A DNA stretch of 64,000 nucleotides from Methylophilus methylotrophus DSM 46235 = ATCC 53528 (GTDB lineage: Bacteria > Pseudomonadota > Gammaproteobacteria > Burkholderiales > Methylophilaceae). A model generated the notes under the pieces. It saw nothing but the letters and a program-made list of their open reading frames with translations. It did not search any database and had not been told where the DNA came from. Both the position numbers and the translations under genes were made by a program. The first letter of the stretch is position 1. The number at the start of each line of letters is the position of its first letter. Below, one piece after another: positions 29,697 to 39,667 of this stretch. The DNA lies in assembly GCF_000378225.1 (NCBI RefSeq), contig NZ_KB905146.1:62001-126000 (forward strand), given 5' to 3'.

Positions 29697-29915
29697 TCAG
29701 AGATGCAAATGTTGCTGAATCGCAGCAATCACTTTGGGATGCAAACCCTGCCCCTGCTGTTGCTGCACATGCGCCACCAGAGTTTTAATCATGATCGAAT
29801 TCCAAAACTTCTTCAGGTGACTGGCAATTTCCCGCTTTGCCTCTTCAACATCTGGATTTGCCTCAAAAAAATCGCCAATCTGGTTGGCCATTTTGATTAA
29901 CTTTTCCACTTCCAT
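29697..29915 (-). CDS. fdsD: NAD-dependent formate dehydrogenase delta subunit
   Basis: 72-residue protein starting MEVEKLIKMANQIGDFFEANP, followed by a segment with FWNSIMIKTLVAHV. This matches the FdsD family, a small cytoplasmic protein needed for active soluble molybdenum formate dehydrogenase in other bacteria. It lies 25 bases downstream of fdhD as the last gene of the fds operon. The gene is small, but the family pattern and context are convincing. Confidence 0.93.
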   Translation of the reverse strand: MEVEKLIKMANQIGDFFEANPDVEEAKREIASHLKKFWNSIMIKTLVAHVQQQQGQGLHPKVIAAIQQHLHL

Positions 29916-29940
29916 ACTTGCTTACTCTTTCTAGCGACTT

Positions 29941-30846
29941 TCAACGCTTACGATGGTCACGCAATTCCCCGCTATACACGACACATTGCGTGGCTCTAGC
30001 AAATCCAACCAGCAAAAAATCATATTCATTTGCCAAACTGACAGCAAGCGCTGTCGGGGCTGACAATGCAACCAATGCCCTTCCGCCACAGACAGCCACT
30101 TTCTGAACCATTTCGTAACTTGCACGGCTGGTGGTTAATACCCAATGCGTCGCCCAGAATACGGAAAAATCATGGCCTTGACGCAACAAGCCACCTATCA
30201 GTTTATCAAGCGCATTGTGGCGGCCAACATCTTCCCGCACGCATACCACTTGCCCGTGTGCATCTGCGATAGCGCTCGCATGCGTAGCACCCGTCAGCAG
30301 CTGTAGCGGCTGACGGGTCTTCAATCCATCCAATGCGGCCTCTAGCGCGGTTAATGACAGTGACACCAGAGGGCCACTGGCTGGCATGGGTTGTTTAAAA
30401 ACCTGCTGCAAACTCTCGGCACCACACAACCCACATCCGGTGCGACCGGTTAAATTGCGCCGCTGTGCCTTGAGCGCGACAAATTGCTCTGTCGCCAGGT
30501 CAATATGCAGTTCTATTCCTTGCAATTGACCATCTGCCTGCGTCAATGCTCTGGCTTCTACGCCATAGATTTGGCCGCGTTCAGTGATAATGCCTTCAGT
30601 AAATGAAAAACCATAAGCAAAATCCTCAAGATCCGCCGGTGTTGCCAGCATCACTACATACGAAATACCGTTATATATCAGCGCAACAGGTACTTCCTGC
30701 GCCAACGCATCTGCCACAGTGGTGGATTGATCTTCACGCCATCGCGTGACGATCACCGTAGCCGCTGCCTGCTCTGCAAGAATAGGCTGCCATTCTTGAC
30801 TGTCAGGCAGCGCACAATCCTGCTCGTTTAAGACTTCCACTGCCAT
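29941..30846 (-). CDS. fdhD: Formate dehydrogenase sulfurtransferase FdhD
   Basis: Accessory protein that passes sulfur from a cysteine desulfurase to the molybdenum cofactor of formate dehydrogenase. The ATG at 30846 shares a base with the fdsA stop (TGATG) and gives 301 residues. The two functional cysteines are in TGCGLCGAESL, and the VCREDVGRHNALDKLIG and SRASYEMVQKV motifs are clear. Position directly after fdsA is typical. Confidence 0.97.
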   Translation of the reverse strand: MAVEVLNEQDCALPDSQEWQPILAEQAAATVIVTRWREDQSTTVADALAQEVPVALIYNGISYVVMLATPADLEDFAYGFSFTEGIITERGQIYGVEARALTQADGQLQGIELHIDLATEQFVALKAQRRNLTGRTGCGLCGAESLQQVFKQPMPASGPLVSLSLTALEAALDGLKTRQPLQLLTGATHASAIADAHGQVVCVREDVGRHNALDKLIGGLLRQGHDFSVFWATHWVLTTSRASYEMVQKVAVCGGRALVALSAPTALAVSLANEYDFLLVGFARATQCVVYSGELRDHRKR

Positions 30847-33737
30847 CAAGAAACAACCGTTTGCGGATCCATCCCTGACAGTTCAATTTGTGTATCACTA
30901 AACGAACGGTACTGCTTCTGCCAATCAGACAGCTGGTTGACTTTGGACACCTGCACGGCAGTCACTTTGTATTCAGGGCAATTGGTCGCCCAGTCGGAGT
31001 TGTCTGTAGTAATTACATTGGCACCAGACTCAGGATGGTGGAAAGTGGTATACACCACGCCTGGCTGCACGCGATCGGTAATCTTGGCCCGTAATACCGT
31101 CTGCCCGGCACGGCTGGTAATGCCCACCCAATCGCCTTCAGCAATGCCCCGGTCTTCGGCGTCATGCGGATGAATTTCAATCAAATCCTCATGGTGCCAT
31201 GCCACGTTATGCGTACGGCGGGTTTGCGCACCCACGTTATATTGCGACAGGATACGGCCGGTGGTCAGGATCAGGGGGTATTTCTGGTTGACGCGCTCAG
31301 TGGTGGGCACATACTGGGTAATAAAGAACTTGCCTTTACCACGTACAAACTCATCCACATGCATGGTTGGCGTCCCCGTAGGGGCTTCGTCATTACATGG
31401 CCACTGGATACTGCCCAGTTCATCCAGTTTTTTGAAGCTGACACCGGTAAAGGTCGGCGTCAGAGCGGCAATCTCATCCATGATTTCACTGGCATGTGCG
31501 TAATGCATGGGGTAACCCAAGGCCTCTGAGAATTTAGCAGTAATCTCCCAGTCTTCCATGCCATTTTTTGGCGTCATCACTTTGCGCACAGGTGAAATAC
31601 GGCGCTCGGCATTGGTGAATGTGCCGTTTTTCTCAAGGAAAGAGGCGCCTGGGAAAAAAACGTGGGCGAACTTGGCAGTTTCGTTCAGGAACAAATCCTG
31701 CACAATGACGCACTCCATGTTTTCCAGCGCATGTGTCACGTGCTGGGTATCAGGATCAGATTGTGCAATATCTTCGCCTACACAATAAACCGCTTTAAAG
31801 CTACCTTCCACAGCCAGGTCCAGCATATTGGGGATACGCAAACCAGGGTCAGCACTCAGTGTCACGCCCCACGCTTGTTCAAACTGGGCGCGTGTTGCAT
31901 CGTCAGAAACATGACGGTAGCCAGGAAACTCATGCGGCATGGAGCCCATGTCACAAGACCCTTGTACATTGTTTTGACCACGCAATGGATTCACCCCTAC
32001 GCCTTCGCGGCCAATATTCGCGGTTGCCATCGCCAAGTTGGCAATCCCCATCACAGTGGTGGAGCCCTGGCTATGTTCGGTGACACCCAGGCCATAATAA
32101 ATGGCAGCATTACCGCCTGTTGCATATAAACGTGCCGCTTCGCGTACATCATTTGCTGGCACGCCTAATTCTTTTTCCAGCGCTTCCGGGGAGTTTTCCG
32201 GCTTGGCAGCAAAGTCACGCCAGGCAACGTAAGAGTCCCACTCGCAACGGGCTTTCACAAACTCTTCCTGTACCAGGCCTTCAGTCACAATCACATGTGA
32301 AATCGCAGAAATCATGGCCACGTTGGTGCCAGGACGCAATTTGAGGTGATAATCAGCACGCACATGCGGGGAATTATCCACCAGGTCAATTTCACGTGGA
32401 TCAACCACAATCAGCTTGGCCCCTTCACGCAAGCGGCGCTTCATGATAGAAGCAAATACCGGGTGGCCATCAGTGGGGTTGGCGCCCATGACAAAAATCA
32501 CGTCAGACTTCATGACAGAATCAAACGTTTGTGTCCCGGCTGATTCGCCCAGGGTCTGCTTGAGGCCATAGCCAGTCGGGCTATGGCAAACACGCGCACA
32601 GGTATCCACATTATTCACCCCAAACACGGCACGGATCAGCTTTTGTGTCACATACACTTCTTCATTGGTGCAACGGCTGGAAGTGATCCCACCGACGGCC
32701 TCCTTGCCATATTGAGCCTGAATGCGCTTGATTTCGCTGGCAGCGTAATTAATTGCCTCATCCCAACCGACTTTTTGCCAGGGGTCATGAATGCTTTTGC
32801 GTATCATAGGCGTGGTAATGCGGTCAGCGTGGGTCGCATAGCCCCAAGCAAAACGGCCTTTTACACAGCTATGACCATGGTTGGCACCACCCTCTTTGCT
32901 AGGCGTCATGCGCACGACCTGCTCACCTTTCATTTCGGCATCAAAGCTGCAACCAACGCCGCAATAAGCACAGGTGGTGGTGATTTTGTGTTCTGGCGTA
33001 CCGGCCTCAATCACGGTTTTTTCCATCAGGGTGGCCGTAGGGCATGCCTGTACGCAGGCACCGCAAGAGACACATTCCGAGTCGAGGAAATCCTTATTAC
33101 CGGCAGAGACCTTGCTTTCAAAACCGCGCCCCTGGATCGTGAGCGCAAAAGTCCCCTGAGTTTCTTCACAGGCACGCACACAGCGTGAGCAGACGATACA
33201 TTTAGAGGGGTCAAACGTGAAATAAGGATTGGACTCATCCTTGGCCTGGCCAATGTGATTTTCACCTTCATAGCCATAACGCACTTCGCGCAAACCGACA
33301 GCGCCAGCCATGTCCTGCAATTCGCAGTCGCCATTGGCAGCGCAGGTCAGACAGTCCAGCGGATGGTCAGAGATATACAATTCCATGACGCCGCGACGAA
33401 CATCTGCCAGTTTGGGCGTCTGGGTTTTGACTTTAAGCCCGGGGGCAACAGGCGTGGTACAAGAAGCCGGGTAGCCGCGCCGGCCTTCGATCTCGACCAG
33501 GCATAAACGGCAGGAACCGAAAGGCTCTAAAGAGTCAGTGGCACACAACTTGGGAACGGTGACACCTCCCAGTTGGGCTGCGTGCATGATGGAAGTCCCG
33601 TCTGGCACTGTCACATCCACGCCGTCAATGTTCAGGGTCACCATGGTGGCACTGTCAGACTTCGGTGTGCCGTAATCCTTATCAGGATCATACTTCGGCA
33701 TCTGTGGCTGGGAAGATGAGTATTTGATGTCGTCCAT
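30846..33737 (-). CDS. fdsA: NAD-dependent formate dehydrogenase alpha subunit
   Basis: Catalytic subunit oxidising formate to CO2 in the last step of methanol dissimilation. The 963 residues run in order: a [2Fe-2S] domain (C65, C76, C79, C93), a His/Cys [4Fe-4S] site (H125, C129, C132, C138), two ferredoxin-type [4Fe-4S] sites (CIVCSRCVRAC, CVSCGACVQACP), the FDH cluster motif CAYCGVGCSF, and the bis-MGD molybdopterin domain. C384 in CARVCHSPTG is the expected molybdenum ligand, cysteine rather than selenocysteine. It ends with a dinucleotide-binding C-terminal domain. Confidence 0.98.
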   Translation of the reverse strand: MDDIKYSSSQPQMPKYDPDKDYGTPKSDSATMVTLNIDGVDVTVPDGTSIMHAAQLGGVTVPKLCATDSLEPFGSCRLCLVEIEGRRGYPASCTTPVAPGLKVKTQTPKLADVRRGVMELYISDHPLDCLTCAANGDCELQDMAGAVGLREVRYGYEGENHIGQAKDESNPYFTFDPSKCIVCSRCVRACEETQGTFALTIQGRGFESKVSAGNKDFLDSECVSCGACVQACPTATLMEKTVIEAGTPEHKITTTCAYCGVGCSFDAEMKGEQVVRMTPSKEGGANHGHSCVKGRFAWGYATHADRITTPMIRKSIHDPWQKVGWDEAINYAASEIKRIQAQYGKEAVGGITSSRCTNEEVYVTQKLIRAVFGVNNVDTCARVCHSPTGYGLKQTLGESAGTQTFDSVMKSDVIFVMGANPTDGHPVFASIMKRRLREGAKLIVVDPREIDLVDNSPHVRADYHLKLRPGTNVAMISAISHVIVTEGLVQEEFVKARCEWDSYVAWRDFAAKPENSPEALEKELGVPANDVREAARLYATGGNAAIYYGLGVTEHSQGSTTVMGIANLAMATANIGREGVGVNPLRGQNNVQGSCDMGSMPHEFPGYRHVSDDATRAQFEQAWGVTLSADPGLRIPNMLDLAVEGSFKAVYCVGEDIAQSDPDTQHVTHALENMECVIVQDLFLNETAKFAHVFFPGASFLEKNGTFTNAERRISPVRKVMTPKNGMEDWEITAKFSEALGYPMHYAHASEIMDEIAALTPTFTGVSFKKLDELGSIQWPCNDEAPTGTPTMHVDEFVRGKGKFFITQYVPTTERVNQKYPLILTTGRILSQYNVGAQTRRTHNVAWHHEDLIEIHPHDAEDRGIAEGDWVGITSRAGQTVLRAKITDRVQPGVVYTTFHHPESGANVITTDNSDWATNCPEYKVTAVQVSKVNQLSDWQKQYRSFSDTQIELSGMDPQTVVS

Positions 33738-33757
33738 AATGTCTTCCTTTGCTACCC

Positions 33758-35323
33758 TCAGGCAGCAGCTTCTTTATTGCTTAGACCAAAATCTTCAGGG
33801 AAATGATTCAAGGCACTCAGCACCGGATACGGCGTCATGCCACCTAGTGCACACAACGAACCATTGAGCATGGTATCGGACAAATCGCGCAGCAATTGCA
33901 CATTTTGCGGATGGTTTTTGCCAAGCACTATCTTGTCCATGACTTCAACGCCGCGCGTAGAACCTATGCGGCACGGCGTACATTTGCCACAACTTTCTTC
34001 AGCACAAAACTCGAAGGCATAGCGCGCCATTTTGGCCATATCCACGCTATCATCAAAGGCGACAATACCGCCATGGCCCAGCACCGCCCATATCTTGGTA
34101 AACTCTTCGTAGTCCAGCGGCGTATCAAACTGGCTCTCAGGCAAGTAAGCACCTAACGGCCCACCGACTTGTACTGCTCGGATAGGCCGACCGGAGGCGG
34201 AACCACCGCCAAATTCATACAGCAACTCGCGCAAGGTAGCACCAAAAGCCAGCTCAACCAGGCCAGTTTGCTTGAGATTGCCTGCCAACTGGATAGGCAA
34301 GGTACCGCGCGAACGGCCCATGCCATAATCGGCATAATATTGCGCGCCCTTATCTAAAATAATCGGCACCGTAGCCAGTGAAATCACATTATTGACAATG
34401 GTGGGCTTACCAAACAAACCTTCTATCGCAGGGAGCGGTGGTTTGAAACGCACCAGGCCACGCTTACCTTCCAGGCTTTCGAGCAAGGAGGTTTCTTCGC
34501 CACAGACATAGGCACCAGCCGCCCTACGCACCTCAAGATGGAAACTATGGCCAGAACCGAGAATATTTTCGCCTAAATACCCTTGCAGATTGGCTTTGCG
34601 GATGGCTTCATTGAGCGTTTTCAGCGCATGCGGATATTCGCTGCGCAGATAGATATAGCCTTGTGTGGCACCCACTGCAATACCGGCAATAGTCATGCCT
34701 TCAATCAAGACAAAAGGATCGTCTTCCATGATCATGCGGTCTGAATAAGTCCCTGAATCACCCTCGTCGGCATTACAGACCACATACTTTTGCTCTGCTG
34801 GCGCATTGAGCACAGTATTCCATTTGATCCCTGTCGGGAAAGCTGCGCCGCCACGGCCGCGCAAGCCTGAATCTGTCACCGCTTTAACAATGTCGGCACC
34901 CGTCATGGCAAGCGCATTTTTAAGGCCTTGATAGCCATCATGCGCAAGATAGTCTTCCAGGGATAACGGATCGATAATACCCACACGCGCAAAGGTCAAA
35001 CGCTGTTGCTTTTTGAGCCAGGCTATTTCATCTGTCAGACCCAAATATAAAGGATGCGCCCTGGCACTATCAGACAACGCGTCAGTGAAAGCGGCAACGA
35101 ACAAGCTGGCCACATCTTTGGGTTGCACCGGACCGAAAGCCACTCGACCTTGTGCAGTCTCTACTTCAACCAGCGGCTCGAGCCAGAACAAGCCTCGCGA
35201 ACCGTTGCGAACCAATTCAACCTGTATTCCACGCGTTTGCGCTTCCTGAACGATTCTTTTTGCAGTGCGCTCAGCACCCAAAGAAAGCGCCGCCGAATCA
35301 ATGGGCACATAGACCTTAACCAT
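33758..35323 (-). CDS. fdsB: NAD-dependent formate dehydrogenase beta subunit
   Basis: NADH- and FMN-binding subunit homologous to NuoF. The ATG at 35323 gives 521 residues starting [20 protein letters not shown] five codons upstream is less likely. An N-terminal thioredoxin-like region precedes [16 protein letters not shown] and [17 protein letters not shown], the FMN/NADH site. The C-terminal [4Fe-4S] motif [10 protein letters not shown] and its distal cysteine near the end complete the architecture. It overlaps fdsG by eight bases, indicating coupling. Confidence 0.98.
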   Translation of the reverse strand: MVKVYVPIDSAALSLGAERTAKRIVQEAQTRGIQVELVRNGSRGLFWLEPLVEVETAQGRVAFGPVQPKDVASLFVAAFTDALSDSARAHPLYLGLTDEIAWLKKQQRLTFARVGIIDPLSLEDYLAHDGYQGLKNALAMTGADIVKAVTDSGLRGRGGAAFPTGIKWNTVLNAPAEQKYVVCNADEGDSGTYSDRMIMEDDPFVLIEGMTIAGIAVGATQGYIYLRSEYPHALKTLNEAIRKANLQGYLGENILGSGHSFHLEVRRAAGAYVCGEETSLLESLEGKRGLVRFKPPLPAIEGLFGKPTIVNNVISLATVPIILDKGAQYYADYGMGRSRGTLPIQLAGNLKQTGLVELAFGATLRELLYEFGGGSASGRPIRAVQVGGPLGAYLPESQFDTPLDYEEFTKIWAVLGHGGIVAFDDSVDMAKMARYAFEFCAEESCGKCTPCRIGSTRGVEVMDKIVLGKNHPQNVQLLRDLSDTMLNGSLCALGGMTPYPVLSALNHFPEDFGLSNKEAAA

Positions 35324-35816
35324 GGCACACCTCTGCAATCAACTCGGTCACTTTTTCTGTATTCATGCGCCCATAGACTTCATCGTCGAGCATCACGGCT
35401 GGCGAACAGCCACAGTTCCCCAGGCAATAGACAGGTAATAGAGTCACACTACCGTCAGCAGTGGTCTGATGGTAATCCACACCGAGTTTTGCTTTGAGTT
35501 CAGCCTCCATTTTTTCGGAACCCATGGACTGGCAGGACTCCGCACGGCAAACCTGCAAAACATGTTTACCGATGGGGTGGGTACGGAAATGATGGTAAAA
35601 AGTGACGACGCCATGGACCTCTGCCACTGACAGGGCCAGCGCTTTGGCAATCTCGGGATACACCAGCTCAGGGACATAGCCAATATCGTCCTGAATCGCA
35701 TGTAACAAAGGCATTAACCCGCCTGGCACATGCTGGTGTGCTTGAATATGCGCTTGTATTTGCGCGTGTTGCTCATTGCTTAATGTGTTATCCAAACCGA
35801 CCTCACATCCAACCAT
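35316..35816 (-). CDS. fdsG: NAD-dependent formate dehydrogenase gamma subunit
   Basis: NuoE-like [2Fe-2S] subunit. The 166 residues have [30 protein letters not shown], shown here only by its parts [12 protein letters not shown] and [13 protein letters not shown], and the four cluster cysteines in CRAESC and [10 protein letters not shown]. First gene of the fdsGBA-fdhD-fdsD operon, divergent from moaA, with a 116-base shared control region. Confidence 0.97.
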   Translation of the reverse strand: MVGCEVGLDNTLSNEQHAQIQAHIQAHQHVPGGLMPLLHAIQDDIGYVPELVYPEIAKALALSVAEVHGVVTFYHHFRTHPIGKHVLQVCRAESCQSMGSEKMEAELKAKLGVDYHQTTADGSVTLLPVYCLGNCGCSPAVMLDDEVYGRMNTEKVTELIAEVCHG

Positions 35817-35861
35817 TTACAATTCAGTTACATTCTACCTTCCTCGAATCATATCCTCTAT

Positions 35862-35896
35862 TTATGCCTTGTGAAAGCACAAAAAGGGCATAAAAT
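35862..35896 (+). promoter_or_regulatory. Candidate moaA promoter within an inverted repeat
   Basis: TTGTGA (35869-35874) and TAAAAT (35891-35896) are 16 bases apart on the plus strand. They lie in an interrupted inverted repeat: TTATGCC-TTGTG and CACAA-GGCATAA (35862-35893). The repeat could be an operator shared by fdsG and moaA. Confidence 0.4.
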
Positions 35897-35932
35897 ACGA
35901 ATTACTTTAGACGTTCACCAGTCACACCAACA

Positions 35933-36934
35933 ATGACCAACATTCCTTCACAATTGATAGACCAGTTTGGCCGACGTGTGGATTATATCCGCCTGTCGAT
36001 CACAGATCGTTGTGATTTCCGCTGCCAATATTGCATGGCAGAAGACATGACTTTTTTGCCACGCGAGCAAGTCCTGTCACTCGAAGAATGTGCACGCCTT
36101 GTTAAACTCTTTGTCCGTATGGGCGTACGCAAAGTTCGCATTACCGGAGGCGAACCCCTGGTACGCAAAAACGCCATGTGGCTGTTTGAAGAAATCGGCC
36201 ATTTACCAGGACTGGACGAGTGTGTTCTTACCACCAATGGCAGCCAATTAGATAGGTACGCTGTTAACTTAAAAAATGCCGGCGTCAAACGCATTAATAT
36301 TTCCATTGATAGCCTGCAAGACGCGCGTTTTAAAAACATCACACGCGTAGGTGAACTACCAAAAGTATTGAGTGGTCTGGACGCCGCCATCGCAGCTGGT
36401 TTTGACAATATCAAGATTAATACAGTCTTAATGCGCGGCATCAATGACGACGAAGCAGAATCATTGGTGAGCTTTGCCATTCACAAACAGGTGGACATCA
36501 GTTTTATTGAAGAAATGCCTTTGGGCGAAGTGAATCATGACCGTGAACAAAGCTGCGTCAGTAATTCAGACACCCTGGCCCTATTAAAAAGTAAGTTCTC
36601 ACTCACACCTAGCACGCACCGTACAGGTGGCCCGGCCCGTTATTGGCAAGTCAATGGTCATGCCACCAAAATTGGGTTTATTTCCCCGCATAGCCATAAC
36701 TTCTGCGAAAGTTGCAACCGTGTGCGTATCACTTGCCAAGGAGAGCTTTTCCTGTGCTTGGGGCAAGATCACCAGGTGAATCTGATGCCCTTGCTGCGCG
36801 ACCATCCTGATGACGACCAGCCATTAGTTGATGCCATATTGCATGGCATGCGTATCAAACCACAAGGGCATGACTTTGATTTGCGCCGAGCAGCGCCTGC
36901 GGTTGTACGTTTTATGTCTCATACAGGTGGTTGA
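35933..36934 (+). CDS. moaA: GTP 3',8-cyclase (molybdopterin synthesis)
   Basis: Radical SAM enzyme for the first step of molybdenum cofactor synthesis. The 333 residues have the radical SAM cluster CDFRCQYC near residue 27, the VRITGGEPLVRK glycine motif, and the C-terminal second cluster with FCESCNRVRITCQGELFLC. The protein ends in GG, as is required for MoaA function. First gene of moaA-mobA-moeA, divergent from the formate dehydrogenase operon that needs this cofactor. Confidence 0.98.
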   Translation: MTNIPSQLIDQFGRRVDYIRLSITDRCDFRCQYCMAEDMTFLPREQVLSLEECARLVKLFVRMGVRKVRITGGEPLVRKNAMWLFEEIGHLPGLDECVLTTNGSQLDRYAVNLKNAGVKRINISIDSLQDARFKNITRVGELPKVLSGLDAAIAAGFDNIKINTVLMRGINDDEAESLVSFAIHKQVDISFIEEMPLGEVNHDREQSCVSNSDTLALLKSKFSLTPSTHRTGGPARYWQVNGHATKIGFISPHSHNFCESCNRVRITCQGELFLCLGQDHQVNLMPLLRDHPDDDQPLVDAILHGMRIKPQGHDFDLRRAAPAVVRFMSHTGG

Positions 36935-37506
36935 TGCAGATTACCGCAGTGATTCTGGCCGGTGGCCGCGGTATGCGTATGGGGGGCATGGATAAAGGGC
37001 TGGTAGATTATCAAGGCCAGCCCATGATTGAACATGTACTATCCCGCATTACGCCTCAAGTCGATCAAGTCATGATTAACGCCAATCGAAACCTGGACCG
37101 CTATGAACAATATGGTGTTCCCGTGATCACCGATGAGACCGACCAGTTTGATGGCCCGCTGGCTGGCATGCAGGCTGGCATGCGCCATGCAAAGCATGAC
37201 TGGATACTCAGTGTGCCTTGTGATTCGCCTTTACTGCCCTCGGACCTGGCAAATCGGCTGAGGCAGGCCATACAAACCATGCAAACCCTCACCCATCCGC
37301 CCTCCATGCTAGCCATTGCCCGAAGTGCCACCGGCACGCATCCCGTGTTTTGCCTCATGCCACGTCAATTGGGCAATGATCTGGATGTTTTTCTGCAAAG
37401 CGGCCAGCGCCGTGTCAGTGCATGGCAAGACAGGCATCCGCATGTATTTGTGGACTTCAGGGATGAGCAAGCGTTTACTAACATCAACCAGCTTCAACAG
37501 GCGTGA
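36934..37506 (+). CDS. mobA: Molybdenum cofactor guanylyltransferase
   Basis: Adds GMP to Mo-molybdopterin to make the MGD form used by formate dehydrogenase. The ATG at 36934 overlaps the moaA stop (TGATG) and gives 190 residues. The nucleotidyltransferase loop LAGGRGMRMGGMDKGLV and the VPCDSPLLPSDLA motif are present. Its end overlaps the moeA region. Confidence 0.96.
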   Translation: MQITAVILAGGRGMRMGGMDKGLVDYQGQPMIEHVLSRITPQVDQVMINANRNLDRYEQYGVPVITDETDQFDGPLAGMQAGMRHAKHDWILSVPCDSPLLPSDLANRLRQAIQTMQTLTHPPSMLAIARSATGTHPVFCLMPRQLGNDLDVFLQSGQRRVSAWQDRHPHVFVDFRDEQAFTNINQLQQA

Positions 37507-37508
37507 GT

Positions 37509-38774
37509 ATGAATAATCAAGATCTTTTACAGCAGCTGGCTAGCAACCCTTCTTGCGCGGACGACTATGACCCAAATGCCATGTCAGTGACGCAAGCGCG
37601 CCAGTATATCCAGCAATTTCTGTCTCCCGTGCAGGAAATCGAGACCATTGCGATCAAGCAGTCTTTGGGCCGTACGCTCGCCGCCCCCATTACTTCTGCC
37701 ATCAATGTACCAGGGCACAACAATTCCGCAATGGATGGTTTTGCCTTCAGGCATGCCGAGGCGGCACAGCCCTTGAAAATAGCTGGCACAGCGCTGGCTG
37801 GCAGTCCATTTACCGGTTCACTACCTGCAGGTGGTTGCATCAAAATCATGACAGGTGCTGTGATTCCTGCTGGCGTAGATACCGTGGTCATGCAGGAACA
37901 TACTTCCATACAAGACGACCTGGTGATGCTGAGCAAGGCCCCACCGCTGGGTGCAAATATCCGCCTGGCTGGAGAAGATATCGCCATCGGGCAAACGGTG
38001 CTATGCCGCGGCCATCAAGTGCATGCGGCCGACATGGGCCTACTGGCCTCGCTGGGTATCGCAGAGATTCAAGTTTATCGCCAACTAAAAGTCGCTTTTT
38101 TCAGCACTGGCGATGAATTGGTCAGTGTCGGCAAGCCCTTGCAAACAGGCCAGATTTACGACAGCAACCGCTACAGCTTATGGGGCATGTTGCAGGCACT
38201 GGGGGTAGATGTGCATGATTTGGGAAATGTAGCCGACGACCCAGATGCATTAGAAAAAACACTGCTACAGGCAGCGGCGGAACATGATGTGGTTATCACC
38301 AGTGGCGGCGTCTCTGTCGGTGAGGCAGACTTCATGAAGCAACTGTTGGCCAAACACGGGCAAGTCCTGTTCTGGAAAATCAATATGAAACCGGGCCGCC
38401 CGCTCGCTTATGGCAAAATTGGCCAGTCTCATTATTTTGGTTTGCCAGGCAATCCGGTATCTACCATGGTGACGTTTTACCAGTTTGTACAGGAAGCGCT
38501 GAAATGTTTGATGGGATCCAGCAGTACCCTCGTTCCTTCATTCAAGGTGGAGTGTGTGACTGCCATCAAAAAAGCCCCAGGGCGCACTGAGTTTCAACGC
38601 GGCATCCTCTTCAAGGAAGGATCTGACTGGAAGGTAAAAACGACGGGCGAACAAGGTTCAGGCATATTAAGCAGCATGAGCCAGGCCAATTGCTTTATTG
38701 TGCTGGATGAACAATCAGGCACGATAAAGGCTGGCTCGCAGGTCGAGGTTCAACCCTTTTACGGTATTTGCTAA
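37509..38774 (+). CDS. moeA: Molybdopterin molybdenumtransferase
   Basis: Inserts molybdate into adenylylated molybdopterin. From the ATG at 37509 (AGG site 9 bases upstream) it has 421 residues. A GTG at 37503 overlapping the mobA stop is the alternative. Conserved motifs are NNSAMDGFAFR near residue 75, STGDELV, YDSNRYSL, ITSGGVSVGEADF, and the substrate loop GLPGNPVSTMVTF. A companion mogA gene is not in the window. Confidence 0.97.
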   Translation: MNNQDLLQQLASNPSCADDYDPNAMSVTQARQYIQQFLSPVQEIETIAIKQSLGRTLAAPITSAINVPGHNNSAMDGFAFRHAEAAQPLKIAGTALAGSPFTGSLPAGGCIKIMTGAVIPAGVDTVVMQEHTSIQDDLVMLSKAPPLGANIRLAGEDIAIGQTVLCRGHQVHAADMGLLASLGIAEIQVYRQLKVAFFSTGDELVSVGKPLQTGQIYDSNRYSLWGMLQALGVDVHDLGNVADDPDALEKTLLQAAAEHDVVITSGGVSVGEADFMKQLLAKHGQVLFWKINMKPGRPLAYGKIGQSHYFGLPGNPVSTMVTFYQFVQEALKCLMGSSSTLVPSFKVECVTAIKKAPGRTEFQRGILFKEGSDWKVKTTGEQGSGILSSMSQANCFIVLDEQSGTIKAGSQVEVQPFYGIC

Positions 38775-38814
38775 ACCACTTTCTAAACCTGGATTCGCTG
38801 CTCACGCTGGCAAC

Positions 38815-38838
38815 AACTATCAAAAATAGCTTATAGTT
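38815..38838 (+). promoter_or_regulatory. Inverted repeat before tonB
   Basis: AACTAT and ATAGTT form an inverted repeat with a 12-base spacer, and the right arm overlaps a TATAGT -10-like word 22 bases before the tonB start. It does not resemble a standard Fur box closely. Confidence 0.3.
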
Positions 38839-38858
38839 ATGGGTCGCGGTGGGGGTTA

Positions 38859-39659
38859 ATGATTAAGGATAGTGGCGTGCAAGCCGTTTTAAAAGAGTCA
38901 AAACAGTTCAATCATTTATTAGAGTGGTGCCTGGTTGCTTCCCTTCTGATACACGCATTGTTCATGTTTACGCTGAACAAGCCAGACTATGACCTACCGC
39001 CACCAAAAAAGCAGGAACTCCGTATTGAGCTGGTGAAAGAGCAGCCGCCAGTGCCTGTGCAGCCCGCGGCCGAGCCTGAGCCTACACCACCCAAGCCGCT
39101 CCCAGAGCCTCCCAAGCCGAAGCCCACACCGGTGAAGCAAGAGCCCAAACCGACTAAACAAGAGCCGGTACCGCAAAAACCCACACCAGTCCCCGAGCCT
39201 GTCGTGGAAACACCTCGCCCGGCTGTTGAGTCCCCCACACCACCAGTGATTGCCGCCAAACCGACCGTCAGCGAAGCAAGACCGGAAGTGGTCGTTCCGC
39301 CCCCGGCTCCGCCAGCACCCCCACCTGAACCCGTCAAAGCAGGCCCTAGTGAAGGTGATATTGAAGCGGCACGCAATGCCTTCAGAAATGCAGCCCATAG
39401 AGAGCTCAAGAAAAACCAGCGCTACCCCAGAATCGCCCAAGACAGGGGTATTGAGGGAGACGTAAAGTTAAGCATCAACATTGATGACCACGGCAATATC
39501 ACTGGCATCGAAATCGTGGAGTCCAGTGGTAACAAAGCCATTGATGATGCAGCAATGACAGCTGCGCAAAAGTCTCAGTTAAAGCCGCATTTCAACGAAA
39601 TACTGCGTGGCAAAATCAATAATATTATTGTCACGGTCAGCTTCAAATTGACCAGTTAA
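38859..39659 (+). CDS. TonB energy transducer
   Basis: 266-residue inner-membrane protein that passes proton-motive energy to outer-membrane receptors. It has one membrane segment at about 22-39, a long proline-, lysine- and glutamate-rich periplasmic spacer at about 46-165, and a TonB C-terminal domain with YPRIAQDRGIEGDVKLSI and the GNKAIDDAAMTAAQ region. ExbB and ExbD genes and a receptor are not adjacent, so it may serve receptors encoded elsewhere. A histidine kinase gene follows after eight bases. Confidence 0.9.
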   Translation: MIKDSGVQAVLKESKQFNHLLEWCLVASLLIHALFMFTLNKPDYDLPPPKKQELRIELVKEQPPVPVQPAAEPEPTPPKPLPEPPKPKPTPVKQEPKPTKQEPVPQKPTPVPEPVVETPRPAVESPTPPVIAAKPTVSEARPEVVVPPPAPPAPPPEPVKAGPSEGDIEAARNAFRNAAHRELKKNQRYPRIAQDRGIEGDVKLSINIDDHGNITGIEIVESSGNKAIDDAAMTAAQKSQLKPHFNEILRGKINNIIVTVSFKLTS

Positions 39660-39667
39660 CTCCTGTC

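Noticed and set aside
38987-39409. Glycine-rich minus-strand frame
   Set aside because: Mirror image of the proline-rich spacer of TonB. Proline codons read as glycine on the other strand.
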